From NCBI GenBank assembly GCA_946800325.1, contig CAMPEJ010000018.1:62001-126000 (forward strand): 64,000 nucleotides of DNA, given 5' to 3'. Positions 38,047-51,000 of the stretch are shown here, piece after piece. This DNA comes from Luzula sylvatica. Taxonomy: Eukaryota; Streptophyta; Magnoliopsida; Poales; Juncaceae. A program made the translations under genes and the position numbers. How positions within the stretch are numbered: position 1 is the first letter of the stretch; every line of letters begins with the position of its first letter. The notes under the pieces were generated by a model. The model did not search any database and was not told the origin of the DNA. It worked only from the letters and a program-made list of their open reading frames with translations.

Positions 38047-41000
38047 ACTACCCAAAGCATAAACAGATTGTTTTGAATCGAAAAACAAACTTTCTTAGTG
38101 TTTGTAAATTTTGGTGAAATGTTATGTGGTAAAAGATACGATTCAAATGATCTCAAAATACGTTATTTTAACTCCCCAAAGCATAAACAGATTATTTTGA
38201 ATAGAAAAACAAACTTTCTTAGTGTTTGTAAATTTTGGTGAAATGTTATGTGGTAAAAGATACGATTCAAATGATCTCAAAATACGTTATTTGAACTCCC
38301 CAAAGCATAAACATATTGTTTTGAATCGAAAAACAAACTTTCTTAGTGTTTGTAAATTTTGGTAAAATGTTATGTGGTAAAAGATACGATTCAAATGATC
38401 TCAAAATACGTTATTTGAACTACCCAAAGCATAAACAGATTGTTTTGAATCGAAACACAAACTTTCTTAGTGTTTGTAAATTTTGGTGAAATGTTATGTG
38501 GTAAAAGATACGATTCAAATGATCTCAAAATACGTTATTTGAACTACCCAAAGCATAAACAGATTGTTTTGAATAGAAAAACAAAGTTTCTTAGTGTTTG
38601 TAAATTTTGGTGAAATGTTATGTGGTAAAAGATACGATTCAAATGATCTCAAAATACGTTATTTGAACTACCCAAAGCATAAACAGATTGTTTTGAATCG
38701 AAAAACAAACTTTCTTAGTGTTTGTAAATTTTGGTGAAATGTTATGTGGTAAAAGATACGATCCGAATGATCTCAAAATACGTTATTTGAACTCCCCAAA
38801 GCATAAACAAATTGTTTTGAATCGAAAAACAAACTTTCTTAGTGTTTGTAAATTTTGGTAAAATGTTATGTGGTAAAAGATACGATTCAAATGATCTCAA
38901 AATACGTTATTTGAACTACCCAAAGCATAAACAGATTGTTTTGAATCGAAAAACAAACTTTCGTAGTGTTTGTAAATTTTGGTGAAATGTTATGTGGTAA
39001 AAGATACGATTCAAATGATCTCAAAATACGTTATTTGAACTACCCAAAGCATAAACAGATTGTTTTGAATAGAAAAACAAACTTTCTTAGTGTTTGTAAA
39101 TTTTGGTGAAATGTTATGTGGTAAAAGATACGATTCAAATGATCTCAAAATACGTTATTTGAACTCCCCAAAGCATAAACAGATTGTTTTGAATCGAAAA
39201 ACAAACTTTCTTAGTGTTTGTAAATTTGGGTGAAATGTTATGTGGTAAAAGATACGATTCAAATGATCTCAAAATAGGTTATTTGAACTCCCCAAAGCAT
39301 AAACAGATTGTTTTGAATCGAAAAACAAACTTTCTTAGTGTTTGTAAATTTGGGTGAAATGTTATGTGGTAAAAGATACGATTCAAATGATCTCAAAATA
39401 CGTTATTTGAACTCCCCAAAGCATAAACAAATTGTTTTGAATCGAAAAACAAACTTTCTTAGTGTTTGTAAATTTTGGTAAAATTTATATGTGGTAAAAT
39501 GTACGATTCAAATGATCTCAAAATACGTTATTTGAACTCCCCAAAGCATAAACAAATTGTTTTGAATCGAAAAACAAACTTTCTTAGTGTTTGGAAATTT
39601 TGGTAAAATGTCATGTGGTAACAGATACGATTCAAATGATCTCAAAATACGTTATTTGAACTCCCCAAAGCATAAACATATTGTTTTGAATCGAAAAACA
39701 AACTTTCTTAGTGTTTGTAAATTTTGGTGAAATGTTATGTGGTAAAAGATACGATTCAAATGATCTCAAAATACGTTATTTGAACTACCCAAAGCATAAA
39801 CAGATTGTTTTGAATCGAAAAACAAACTTTCTTAGTGTTTGTAAATTTTGGTGAAATGTTATGTGGTAAAAGATACGATTCAAATGATCTCAAAATACGT
39901 TATTTTAACTCCCCAAAGCATAAACAGATTATTTTGAATAGAAAAACAAACTTTCTTAGTGTTTGTAAATTTTGGTGAAATGTTATGTGGTAAAAGATAC
40001 GATTCAAATGATCTCAAAATACGTTATTTGAACTCCCCAAAGCATAAACATATTGTTTTGAATCGAAAAACAAACTTTCTTAGTGTTTGTAAATTTTGGT
40101 AAAATGTTATGTGGTAAAAGATACGATTCAAATGATCTCAAAATACGTTATTTGAACTACCCAAAGCATAAACAGATTGTTTTGAATCGAAACACAAACT
40201 TTCTTAGTGTTTGTAAATTTTGGTGAAATGTTATGTGGTAAAAGATACGATTCAAATGATCTCAAAATACGTTATTTGAACTACCCAAAGCATAAACAGA
40301 TTGTTTTGAATAGAAAAACAAAGTTTCTTAGTGTTTGTAAATTTTGGTGAAATGTTATGTGGTAAAAGATACGATTCAAATGATCTCAAAATACGTTATT
40401 TGAACTACCCAAAGCATAAACAGATTGTTTTGAATCGAAAAACAAACTTTCTTAGTGTTTGTAAATTTTGGTGAAATGTTATGTGGTAAAAGATACGATC
40501 CGAATGATCTCAAAATACGTTATTTGAACTCCCCAAAGCATAAACAAATTGTTTTGAATCGAAAAACAAACTTTCTTAGTGTTTGTAAATTTTGGTAAAA
40601 TGTTATGTGGTAAAAGATACGATTCAAATGATCTCAAAATACGTTATTTGAACTACCCAAAGCATAAACAGATTGTTTTGAATCGAAAAACAAACTTTCG
40701 TAGTGTTTGTAAATTTTGGTGAAATGTTATGTGGTAAAAGATACGATTCAAATGATCTCAAAATACGTTATTTGAACTACCCAAAGCATAAACAGATTGT
40801 TTTGAATAGAAAAACAAACTTTCTTAGTGTTTGTAAATTTTGGTGAAATGATATGTGGTAAAAGATACGATTCAAATGATCTCAAAATACGTTATTTGAA
40901 CTCCCCAAAGCATAAACAGATTGTTTTGAATCGAAAAACAAACTTTCTTAGTGTTTGTAAATTTGGGTGAAATGTTATGTGGTAAAAGATACGATTCAAA

Positions 41001-41280
41001 TGATCTCAAAATACGTTATTTGAACTCCCCAAAGCATAAACAGATTGTTTTGAATCGAAAAACAAACTTTCTTAGTGTTTGTAAATTTGGGTGAAATGTT
41101 ATGTGGTAAAAGATACGATTCAAATGATCTCAAAATACGTTATTTGAACTCCCCAAAGCATAAACAAATTGTTTTGAATCGAAAAACAAACTTTCTTAGT
41201 GTTTGTAAATTTTGGTAAAATTTATATGTGGTAAAATGTACGATTCAAATGATCTCAAAATACGTTATTTGAATTCTCCA
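37985..41280. repeat. Nested 14-monomer repeat, period 1,737 bp, in copy 1
   Basis: CGTTATTTTAAC at 38161 and 39898 sets the offset of 1,737 (14 x 124 + 1). GATCCGAATG at about 38761 and 40498 confirms it. The copies differ at TAGGTT (39275) against TACGTT, and at GATATG (near 40849) against GTTATG. The match ends near 39,537/41,274, where CTCCCC meets TTCTCC. The same pair recurs in the second large copy at 50,541-53,836, so it formed before the 12.6-kb duplication. Confidence 0.83.
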
Positions 41281-42326
41281 AAGCATAAACAGATTGTTTT
41301 GAATCGAAAAACAAACTTTCTTAGTGTTTGTAAATTTTGGTGAAATGTTATGTGGTAAAAGATACGATTCAAATGATCTCAAAATACGTTATTTGAACTC
41401 CCCAAAGCATAAACAGATTGTTTTGAATCGAAAAACAAACTTTCGTAGTGTTTGTAAATTTTGGTGAAATGTTATGTGGTACAAGATACGATTCAAATGA
41501 TCTCAAAATACGTCATTTGAACTCCCCAAAGCATAAACAAATTGTTTTGAATCGAAAAACAAACTTTCTTAGTGTTTGTAAATTTTGGTAAAATGTTATG
41601 TGGTAAAAGATACGATTCAAATGATCTCAAAATATGTTATTTGAACTACCCAAAGCATAAACAGATTGTTTTGAATAGAAAAACAAACTTTCTTAGTGTT
41701 TGTAAATTTGGGTGAAATGTTATGTGGTAAAAGATACGATTCAAATGATCTCAAAATACGTTATTTGAACTCCCCAAAGCATAAACAGATTGTTTTGAAT
41801 CGAAAAACAAACTTTCTTAGTGTTTGTAAATTTTGGTGAAATGTTATGTGGTAAAAGATACGATTCGAATGATCTAAAAATATGTTATTTGAACTCCCCA
41901 AAGCATAAACAAATTGTTTTGAATCGAAAAACAAACTTTCGTAGTGTTTGTAAATTTTGGTGAAATGTTATGTAGTAAAAGATACGATTCCAATCATCTC
42001 AAAATACGTTATTTGAACTCCCCAAAGCATAAACAAATTGTTTTGAATCGAAAAACAAACTTTCTTAGTGTTTGTAAATTTTGGTGAAATGTTATGTGGT
42101 ACAAGATACGATTCAAATGATCTCAAAATACGTTATTTGAACTCCCCAAAGCATAAACAAATTGTTTTGAATCGAAAAACAAACTTTCTTAGTGTTTGGA
42201 AATTTTGGTAAAATGTCATGTGGTAACAGATACGATTCAAATGATCTCAAAATACGTTATTTGAACTCCCCAAAGCATAAACATATTGTTTTGAATCGAA
42301 AAACAAACTATCTTAGTGTTTGTAAA

Positions 42327-42489
42327 TTTTGGTGAAATGTTATGTGGTAAAAGATACGATTCAAATGATCTCAAAATACGATTCAAATGATTCAAATGAT
42401 CTCAAAATACGATTCAAATGATTCAAATGATCCCAAAGCATAAACAGATTGTTTTGAATCGAAAAACAAACTGTCTTAGTTTTTGTAAA
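42327..42489. repeat. 163-bp expanded monomer in copy 1
   Basis: Next monomer start 42490. It has two 31-bp GATTCAAAT-type insertions and the GATCCCAAAG join. The following monomers carry AACTGTCTTAG with TTAGTTTTTG, ATCTGGAAAAAG, and CGTTATTCGAAC near 42543. These private changes are shared with the second large copy. Confidence 0.9.
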
Positions 42490-43357
42490 TTTTGGTGAAA
42501 TGTTATCTGGAAAAAGATACGATTCAAATGATCTCAAAATACGTTATTCGAACTCCCCAAAGCATAAACAAATTGTTTTGAATCGAAAAACAAACTTTCT
42601 TAGTGTTTGTAAATTTTGGTGAAATGTTATGTGGTAAAAGATACGATTCAAATGATCTCAAAATACGTTATTTGAACTCCCCAAAGCATAAACAGATTGT
42701 TTTGAATAGAAAAACAAACTTTCTTAGAGTTTGTAAATTTTGGTGAAATGTTATGTGGTAAAAGATACGATTCAAATGATCTCAAAATACGTTATTTGAA
42801 CTCCCCAAAGCATAAACAGATTGTTTTGAATCGAAAAACAAACTTTCTTAGTGTTTGTAAATTTTGGTGAAATGTTATGTGGTAAAAGATACGATTCGAA
42901 TGATCTAAAAATATGTTATTTGAACTCCCCAAAGCATAAACAAATTGTTTTGAATCGAAAAACAAACTTTCTTAGTGTTTGTAAATTTTGGTAAAATGTT
43001 ATGTGGTAAAAGATACGATTCAAATGATCTCAAAATACGTTATTTGAACTACCCAAAGCATAAACAGATTGTTTTGAATCGAAACACAAACTTTCTTAGT
43101 GTTTGTAAATTTTGGTGAAATGTTATGTAGTAAAAGATACGATTCCAATGATCTCAAAATACGTTATTTGAACTCCCCAAAGCATAAACAAATTGTTTTG
43201 AATCGAAAAACAAACTTTCTTAGTGTTTGTAAATTTTGGTAAAATGTCATGTGGTAAAAGATACGATTCAAATGATCTCAAAATACGTTATTTGAACTAC
43301 CCAAAGCATAAACAGATTGTTTTGAATCGAAAAACAAACTTTCTTAGTGTTTGTAAA

Positions 43358-45710
43358 TTTTGGTGAAATGTTATGTGGTAAAAGATACGATTCAAATGAT
43401 CTCAAAATACGTTATTTGAACTCCCCAAAGCATAAACAGATTGTTTTGAATCGAAAAACAAACTTTCTTAGTGTTTAAAATTTTGGTGAAATGTTATGTA
43501 GTAAAAGATACGATTCAAATGATCTCAAAATACGTTATTTGAACTCCCCAAAGCATAAACAGATTGTTTTGAATCGAAAAACAAACTTTCTTAGTGTTTG
43601 TAAATTTTGGTGAAATGTTATGTGGTAAAAGATACGATTCGAATGATCTAAAAATATGTTATTTGAACTCCCCAAAGCATAAACAAATTGTTTTGAATCG
43701 AAAAACAAACTTTCTTAGTGTTTGTAAATTTTGGTGAAATGTTATGTAGTAAAAGATACGATTCAAATGATCTCAAAATACGTTATTTGAACTCCCCAAA
43801 GCATAAACAGATTGTTTTGAATCGAAAAACAAACTTTCTTAGTGTTTAAAATTTTGGTGAAATGTTATGTAGTAAAAGATACGATTCAAATGATCTCAAA
43901 ATACGTTATTTGAACTCCCCAAAGCATAAACAGATTGTTTTGAATCGAAAAACAAACTTTCTTAGTGTTTGTAAATTTTGGTGAAATGTTATGTGGTAAA
44001 AGATACGATTCAAATGATCTCAAAATACGTTATTTGAACTCCCCAAAGCATAAACAGATTGTTTTGAATAGAAAAACAAACTTTCTTAGTGTTTGTAAAT
44101 TTTGGTGAAATGTTATGTGGTAAAAGATACGATTCAAATGATCTCAAAATACGTTATTTGAACTCCCCAAAGCATAAACAGATTGTTTTGAATCGAAAAA
44201 CTAACTTTCTTTGTGTTTGTAAATTTTGGTGAAATGTTATGTGGTAAAAGATACGATTCGAATGATCTAAAAATATGTTATTTGAACTCCCCAAAGCATA
44301 AACAAATTGTTTTGAATCGAAAAACAAACTTTCGTAGTGTTTGTAAATTTTGGTGAAATGTTATGTAGTAAAAGATACGATTCCAATGATCTCAAAATAC
44401 GTTATTTGAACTCCCCAAAGCATAAACAAATTGTTTTGAATCAAAAAACAAACTTTCTTAGTGTTTGTAAATTTTGGTAAAATGTTATGTGGTAAAAGAT
44501 ACGATTCAAATGATCTCAAAATACGTTATTTGAACTCCCCAAAGCATAAACAGATTGTTTTGAATCGAAAAACAAACTGTCTTAGTGTTTGTAAATTTTG
44601 GTGAAATGTTATCTGGAAAAAGATACGATTCAAATTATCTCAAAATACGTTATTTGAACTCCCCAAAGCATAAACAAATTGTTTTGAATCGAAAAACAAA
44701 TTTTCTTAGTGTTTGTGAATTTCGGTGAAATGTTATGTGGTAAAAGATACGATTCGAATGATCTCAAAATACGTTATTTGAACTCCCCAAAGCATAAACA
44801 TATTGTTTTGAATCGAAAAACAAACTTTCTTAGTGTTTGTAAATTTTGGTAAAATGTTATGTGGTAAAAGATACGATTCAAATGATCTCAAAATACGTTA
44901 TTTGAACTACCCAAAGCATAAACAGATTGTTTTGAATCGAAAAACAAACTTTCGTAGTGTTTGTAAATTTTGGTGAAATGTTATGTGGTAAAAGATACGA
45001 TTCAAATGATCTCAAAATACGTTATTTGAACTACCCAAAGCATATACAGATTGTTTTGAATAGAAAAACAAACTTTCTTAGTGTTTGTAAATTTTGGTGA
45101 AATGTTATGTGGTAAAAGATACGATTCAAATGATCTCAAAATACGTTATTTGAACTCCCCAAAGCATAAACAGATTGTTTTGAATCGAAAAACAAACTTT
45201 CTTAGTGTTTGTAAATTTTGGTGAAATGTTATGTGGTAAAAGATACGATTCGAATGATCTAAAAATATGTTATTTGAACTCCCCAAAGCATAAACAAATT
45301 GTTTTGAATCGAAAAACAAACTTTCTTAGTGTTTGTAAATTTTGGTAAAATGTTATGTGGTAAAAGATACGATTCAAATGATCTCAAAATACGTTATTTG
45401 AACTACCCAAAGCATAAACAGATTGTTTTGAATCGAAACACAAACTTTCTTAGTGTTTGTAAATTTTGGTAAAATGTCATGTGGTAAAAGATACGATTCA
45501 AATGATCTCAAAATACGTTATTTGAACTACCCAAAGCATAAACAGATTGTTTTGAATAGAAAAACAAACTTTCTTAGTGTTTGTAAATTTTGGTGAAATG
45601 TTATGTGGTAAAAGATACGATTCAAATGATCTCAAAATACGTTATTTGAACTACCCAAAGCATATACAGATTATTTGAATAGAAAAACAAACTTTCTTAG
45701 TGTTTGTAAA
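43358..45710. repeat. Nested 19-monomer repeat (2,353 bp), first unit, in copy 1
   Basis: ATCTGG at 44611 and 46964 and GTTTAAAA near 43475/45828 give an offset of 2,353. That is 19 x 124 minus three 1-bp deletions (two GTTTAAAA monomers and one GATTATTTGAAT near 45669). It includes the rare CAAATTATCTC / TTTGTGAATTTCGG run also seen at the start of the window. Confidence 0.85.
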
Positions 45711-48062
45711 TTTTGGTGAAATGTTATGTGGTAAAAGATACGATTCAAATGATCTCAAAATACGTTATTTGAACTCCCCAAAGCATAAACAGATTGTTTT
45801 GAATCGAAAAACAAACTTTCTTAGTGTTTAAAATTTTGGTGAAATGTTATGTAGTAAAAGATACGATTCAAATGATCTCAAAATACGTTATTTGAACTCC
45901 CCAAAGCATAAACAGATTGTTTTGAATCGAAAAACAAACTTTCTTAGTGTTTGTAAATTTTGGTGAAATGTTATGTGGTAAAAGATACGATTCGAATGAT
46001 CTAAAAATATGTTATTTGAACTCCCCAAAGCATAAACAAATTGTTTTGAATCGAAAAACAAACTTTCTTAGTGTTTGTAAATTTTGGTGAAATGTTATGT
46101 AGTAAAAGATACGATTCAAATGATCTCAAAATACGTTATTTGAACTCCCCAAAGCATAAACAGATTGTTTTGAATCGAAAAACAAACTTTCTTAGTGTTT
46201 AAAATTTTGGTGAAATGTTATGTAGTAAAAGATACGATTCAAATGATCTCAAAATACGTTATTTGAACTCCCCAAAGCATAAACAGATTGTTTTGAATCG
46301 AAAAACAAACTTTCTTAGTGTTTGTAAATTTTGGTGAAATGTTATGTGGTAAAAGATACGATTCAAATGATCTCAAAATACGTTATTTGAACTCCCCAAA
46401 GCATAAACAGATTGTTTTGAATAGAAAAACAAACTTTCTTAGTGTTTGTAAATTTTGGTGAAATGTTATGTGGTAAAAGATACGATTCAAATGATCTCAA
46501 AATACGTTATTTGAACTCCCCAAAGCATAAACAGATTGTTTTGAATCGAAAAACTAACTTTCTTTGTGTTTGTAAATTTTGGTGAAATGTTATGTGGTAA
46601 AAGATACGATTCGAATGATCTAAAAATATGTTATTTGAACTCCCCAAAGCATAAACAAATTGTTTTGAATCGAAAAACAAACTTTCGTAGTGTTTGTAAA
46701 TTTTGGTGAAATGTTATGTAGTAAAAGATACGATTCCAATGATCTCAAAATACGTTATTTGAACTCCCCAAAGCATAAACAAATTGTTTTGAATCGAAAA
46801 ACAAACTTTCTTAGTGTTTGTAAATTTTGGTAAAATGTTATGTGGTAAAAGATACGATTCAAATGATCTCAAAATACGTTATTTGAACTCCCCAAAGCAT
46901 AAACAGATTGTTTTGAATCGAAAAACAAACTGTCTTAGTGTTTGTAAATTTTGGTGAAATGTTATCTGGAAAAAGATACGATTCAAATTATCTCAAAATA
47001 CGTTATTTGAACTCCCCAAAGCATAAACAAATTGTTTTGAATCGAAAAACAAATTTTCTTAGTGTTTGTGAATTTCGGTGAAATGTTATGTGGTAAAAGA
47101 TACGATTCGAATGATCTCAAAATACGTTATTTGAACTCCCCAAAGCATAAACATATTGTTTTGAATCGAAAAACAAACTTTCTTAGTGTTTGTAAATTTT
47201 GGTAAAATGTTATGTGGTAAAAGATACGATTCAAATGATCTCAAAATACGTTATTTGAACTACCAAAGCATAAACAGATTGTTTTGAATCGAAAAACAAA
47301 CTTTCGTAGTGTTTGTAAATTTTGGTGAAATGTTATGTGGTAAAAGATACGATTCAAATGATCTCAAAATACGTTATTTGAACTACCCAAAGCATATACA
47401 GATTGTTTTGAATAGAAAAACAAACTTTCTTAGTGTTTGTAAATTTTGGTGAAATGTTATGTGGTAAAAGATACGATTCAAATGATCTCAAAATACGTTA
47501 TTTGAACTCCCCAAAGCATCAACAGATTGTTTTGAATCGAAAAACAAACTTTCTTAGTGTTTGTAAATTTTGGTGAAATGTTATGTGGTAAAAGATACGA
47601 TTCGAATGATCTAAAAATATGTTATTTGAACTCCCCAAAGCATAAACAAATTGTTTTGAATCGAAAAACAAACTTTCTTAGTGTTTGTAAATTTTGGTAA
47701 AATGTTATGTGGTAAAAGATACGATTCAAATGATCTCAAAATACGTTATTTGAACTACCCAAAGCATAAACAGATTGTTTTGAATCGAAACACAAACTTT
47801 CTTAGTGTTTGTAAATTTTGGTAAAATGTCATGTGGTAAAAGATACGATTCAAATGATCTCAAAATACGTTATTTGAACTACCCAAAGCATAAACAGATT
47901 GTTTTGAATAGAAAAACAAACTTTCTTAGTGTTTGTAAATTTTGGTGAAATGTTATGTGGTAAAAGATACGATTCAAATGATCTCAAAATACGTTATTTG
48001 AACTACCCAAAGCATATACAGATTATTTGAATAGAAAAACAAACTTTCTTAGTGTTTGTAAA
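45711..48062. repeat. Nested 19-monomer repeat (2,352 bp), second unit, in copy 1
   Basis: Tandem copy of 43358-45710, one base shorter because TACCCAAAG became TACCAAAG near 47262. The same shortened form lies near 59818 in the second large copy, so the deletion is older than the 12.6-kb duplication and younger than the 2.35-kb one. The match stops at about 48,175, where GTTTAAAA is expected and GTTTGTAAA is found. Confidence 0.85.
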
Positions 48063-51000
48063 TTTTGGTGAAATGTTATGTGGTAAAAGATACGATTCAA
48101 ATGATCTCAAAATACGTTATTTGAACTCCCCAAAGCATAAACAGATTGTTTTGAATCGAAAAACAAACTTTCTTAGTGTTTGTAAATTTTGGTGAAATGT
48201 TATGTGGTAAAAGATACGATCCGAATGATCTCAAAATACGTTATTTGAACTCCCCAAAGCATAAACAAATTGTTTTGAATCGAAAAACAAACTTTCTTAG
48301 TGTTTGTAAATTTTGGTAAAATGTTATGTGGTAAAAGATACGATTCAAATGATCTCAAAATACGTTATTTGAACTACCCAAAGCATAAACAGATTGTTTT
48401 GAATCGAAAAACAAACTTTCGTAGTGTTTGTAAATTTTGGTGAAATGTTATGTGGTAAAAGATACGATTCAAATGATCTCAAAATACGTTATTTGAACTA
48501 CCCAAAGCATATACAGATTGTTTTGAATAGAAAAACAAACTTTCTTAGTGTTTGTAAATTTTGGTGAAATGTTATGTGGTAAAAGATACGATTCAAATGA
48601 TCTCAAAATACGTTATTTGAACTCCCCAAAGCATAAACAGATTGTTTTGAATCGAAAAACAAACTTTCTTAGTGTTTGTAAATTTTGGTGAAATGTTATG
48701 TGGTAAAAGATACGATTCGAATGATCTAAAAATATGTTATTTGAACTCCCCAAAGCATAAACAAATTGTTTTGAATCGAAAAACAAACTTTCTTAGTGTT
48801 TGTAAATTTTGGTAAAATGTTATGTGGTAAAAGATACGATTCCAATGATCTCAAAATACGTTATTTGAACTACCCAAAGCATAAACAGATTGTTTTGAAT
48901 CGAAACACAAACTTTCTTAGTGTTTGTAAATTTTGGTAAAATGTCATGTGGTAAAAGATACGATTCAAATGATCTCAAAATACGTTATTTGAACTACCCA
49001 AAGCATAAACAGATTGTTTTGAATCGAAACACAAACTTTCTTAGTGTTTGTAAATTTTGGTGAAATGTTATGTAGTAAAAGATACGATTCCAATGATCTC
49101 AAAATACGTTATTTGAACTCCCCAAAGCATAAACAAATTGTTTTGAATCGAAAAACAAACTTTCTTAGTGTTTGTAAATTTTGGTCAAATGTTATGTGGT
49201 AAAAGATACGATTCAAATGATCTCAAAATACGTTATTTGAACTACCCAAAGCATAAACAGATTGTTTTGAATCGAAAAACAAACTTTCTTAGTGTTTGTA
49301 AATTTTGGTGAAATGTTATGTGGTAAAAGATACGATTCAAATGATCTCAAAATACGTTATTTGAACTCCCCAAAGCATAAACAGATTGTTTTGAATCGAA
49401 AAACAAACTTTCTTAGTGTTTAAAATTTTGGTGAAATGTTATGTAGTAAAAGATACGATTCAAATGATCTCAAAATACGTTATTTGAACTCCCCAAAGCA
49501 TAAACAGATTGTTTTGAATCGAAAAACAAACTTTCTTAGTGTTTGTAAATTTTGGTGAAATGTTATGTGGTAAAAGATACGATTCGAATGATCTAAAAAT
49601 ATGTTATTTGAACTCCCCAAAGCATAAACAAATTGTTTTGAATCGAAAAACAAACTTTCTTAGTGTTTGTAAATTTTGGTGAAATGTTATGTAGTAAAAG
49701 ATACGATTCAAATGATCTCAAAATACGTTATTTGAACTCCCCAAAGCATAAACAGATTGTTTTGAATCGAAAAACAAACTTTCTTAGTGTTTAAAATTTT
49801 GGTGAAATGTTATGTAGTAAAAGATACGATTCAAATGATCTCAAAATACGTTTTTTGAACTCCCCAAAGCATAAACAGATTGTTTTGAATCGAAAAACAA
49901 ACTTTCTTAGTGTTTGTAAATTTTGGTGAAATGTTATGTGGTAAAAGATACGATTCAAATGATCTCAAAATACGTTATTTGAACTCCCCAAAGCATAAAC
50001 AGATTGTTTTGAATAGAAAAACAAACTTTCTTAGTGTTTGTAAATTTTGGTGAAATGTTATGTGGTAAAAGATACGATTCAAATGATCTCAAAATACGTT
50101 ATTTGAACTACCCAAAGCATAAACAGATTGTTTTGAATAGAAAAACAAACTTTCTTAGTGTTTGTAAATTTTGGTGAAATGTTATGTGGTAAAAGATACG
50201 ATTCAAATGATCTCAAAATACGTTATTTGAACTCCCCAAAGCATAAACAGATTGTTTTGAATCGAAAAACAAACTTTCTTAGTGTTTGTAAATTTTGGTG
50301 AAATGTTATGTGGTAAAAGATACGATTCGAATGATCTAAAAATATGTTATTTGAACTCCCCAAAGCATAAACAAATTGTTTTGAATCGAAAAACAAACTT
50401 TCGTAGTGTTTGTAAATTTTGGTGAAATGTTATGTGGTAAAAGATACGATTCGAATGATCTAAAAATATGTTATTTGAACTACCCAAAGCATAAACAGAT
50501 TGTTTTGAATCGAAAAACAAACTTTCTTAGTGTTTGTAAATTTTGGTGAAATGTTATGTGGTAAAAGATACGATTCAAATGATCTCAAAATACGTTATTT
50601 GAACTACCCAAAGCATAAACAGATTGTTTTGAATCGAAAAACAAACTTTCTTAGTGTTTGTAAATTTTGGTGAAATGTTATGTGGTAAAAGATACGATTC
50701 AAATGATCTCAAAATACGTTATTTTAACTCCCCAAAGCATAAACAGATTATTTTGAATAGAAAAACAAACTTTCTTAGTGTTTGTAAATTTTGGTGAAAT
50801 GTTATGTGGTAAAAGATACGATTCAAATGATCTCAAAATACGTTATTTGAACTCCCCAAAGCATAAACATATTGTTTTGAATCGAAAAACAAACTTTCTT
50901 AGTGTTTGTAAATTTTGGTAAAATGTTATGTGGTAAAAGATACGATTCAAATGATCTCAAAATACGTTATTTGAACTACCCAAAGCATAAACAGATTGTT

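Larger units (their letters stand above)
37985..50540. repeat. 12,556-bp tandem duplication, copy 1 (101 monomers)
   Basis: All rare markers recur downstream at exactly 12,556: CGTTATTTTAAC at 38161/50717, TAGGTTATTTG at 39275/51831, the 163-bp monomer at 42327/54883, TTTATATGTG at 41221/53777, and GGTCAAATG near 49184/61740. The length equals 101 x 124 + 32, matching the indels inside: +39 from the 163-bp unit, +2 from two 125-bp units, -6 from GTTTAAAA units and -3 from three other 1-bp deletions. Private bases here include AACTATCTTAG near 42308, AATCAAAAAAC near 44443 and GCATCAACAG near 47519. The order of the older nested repeats shows they predate this event. Confidence 0.93.
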
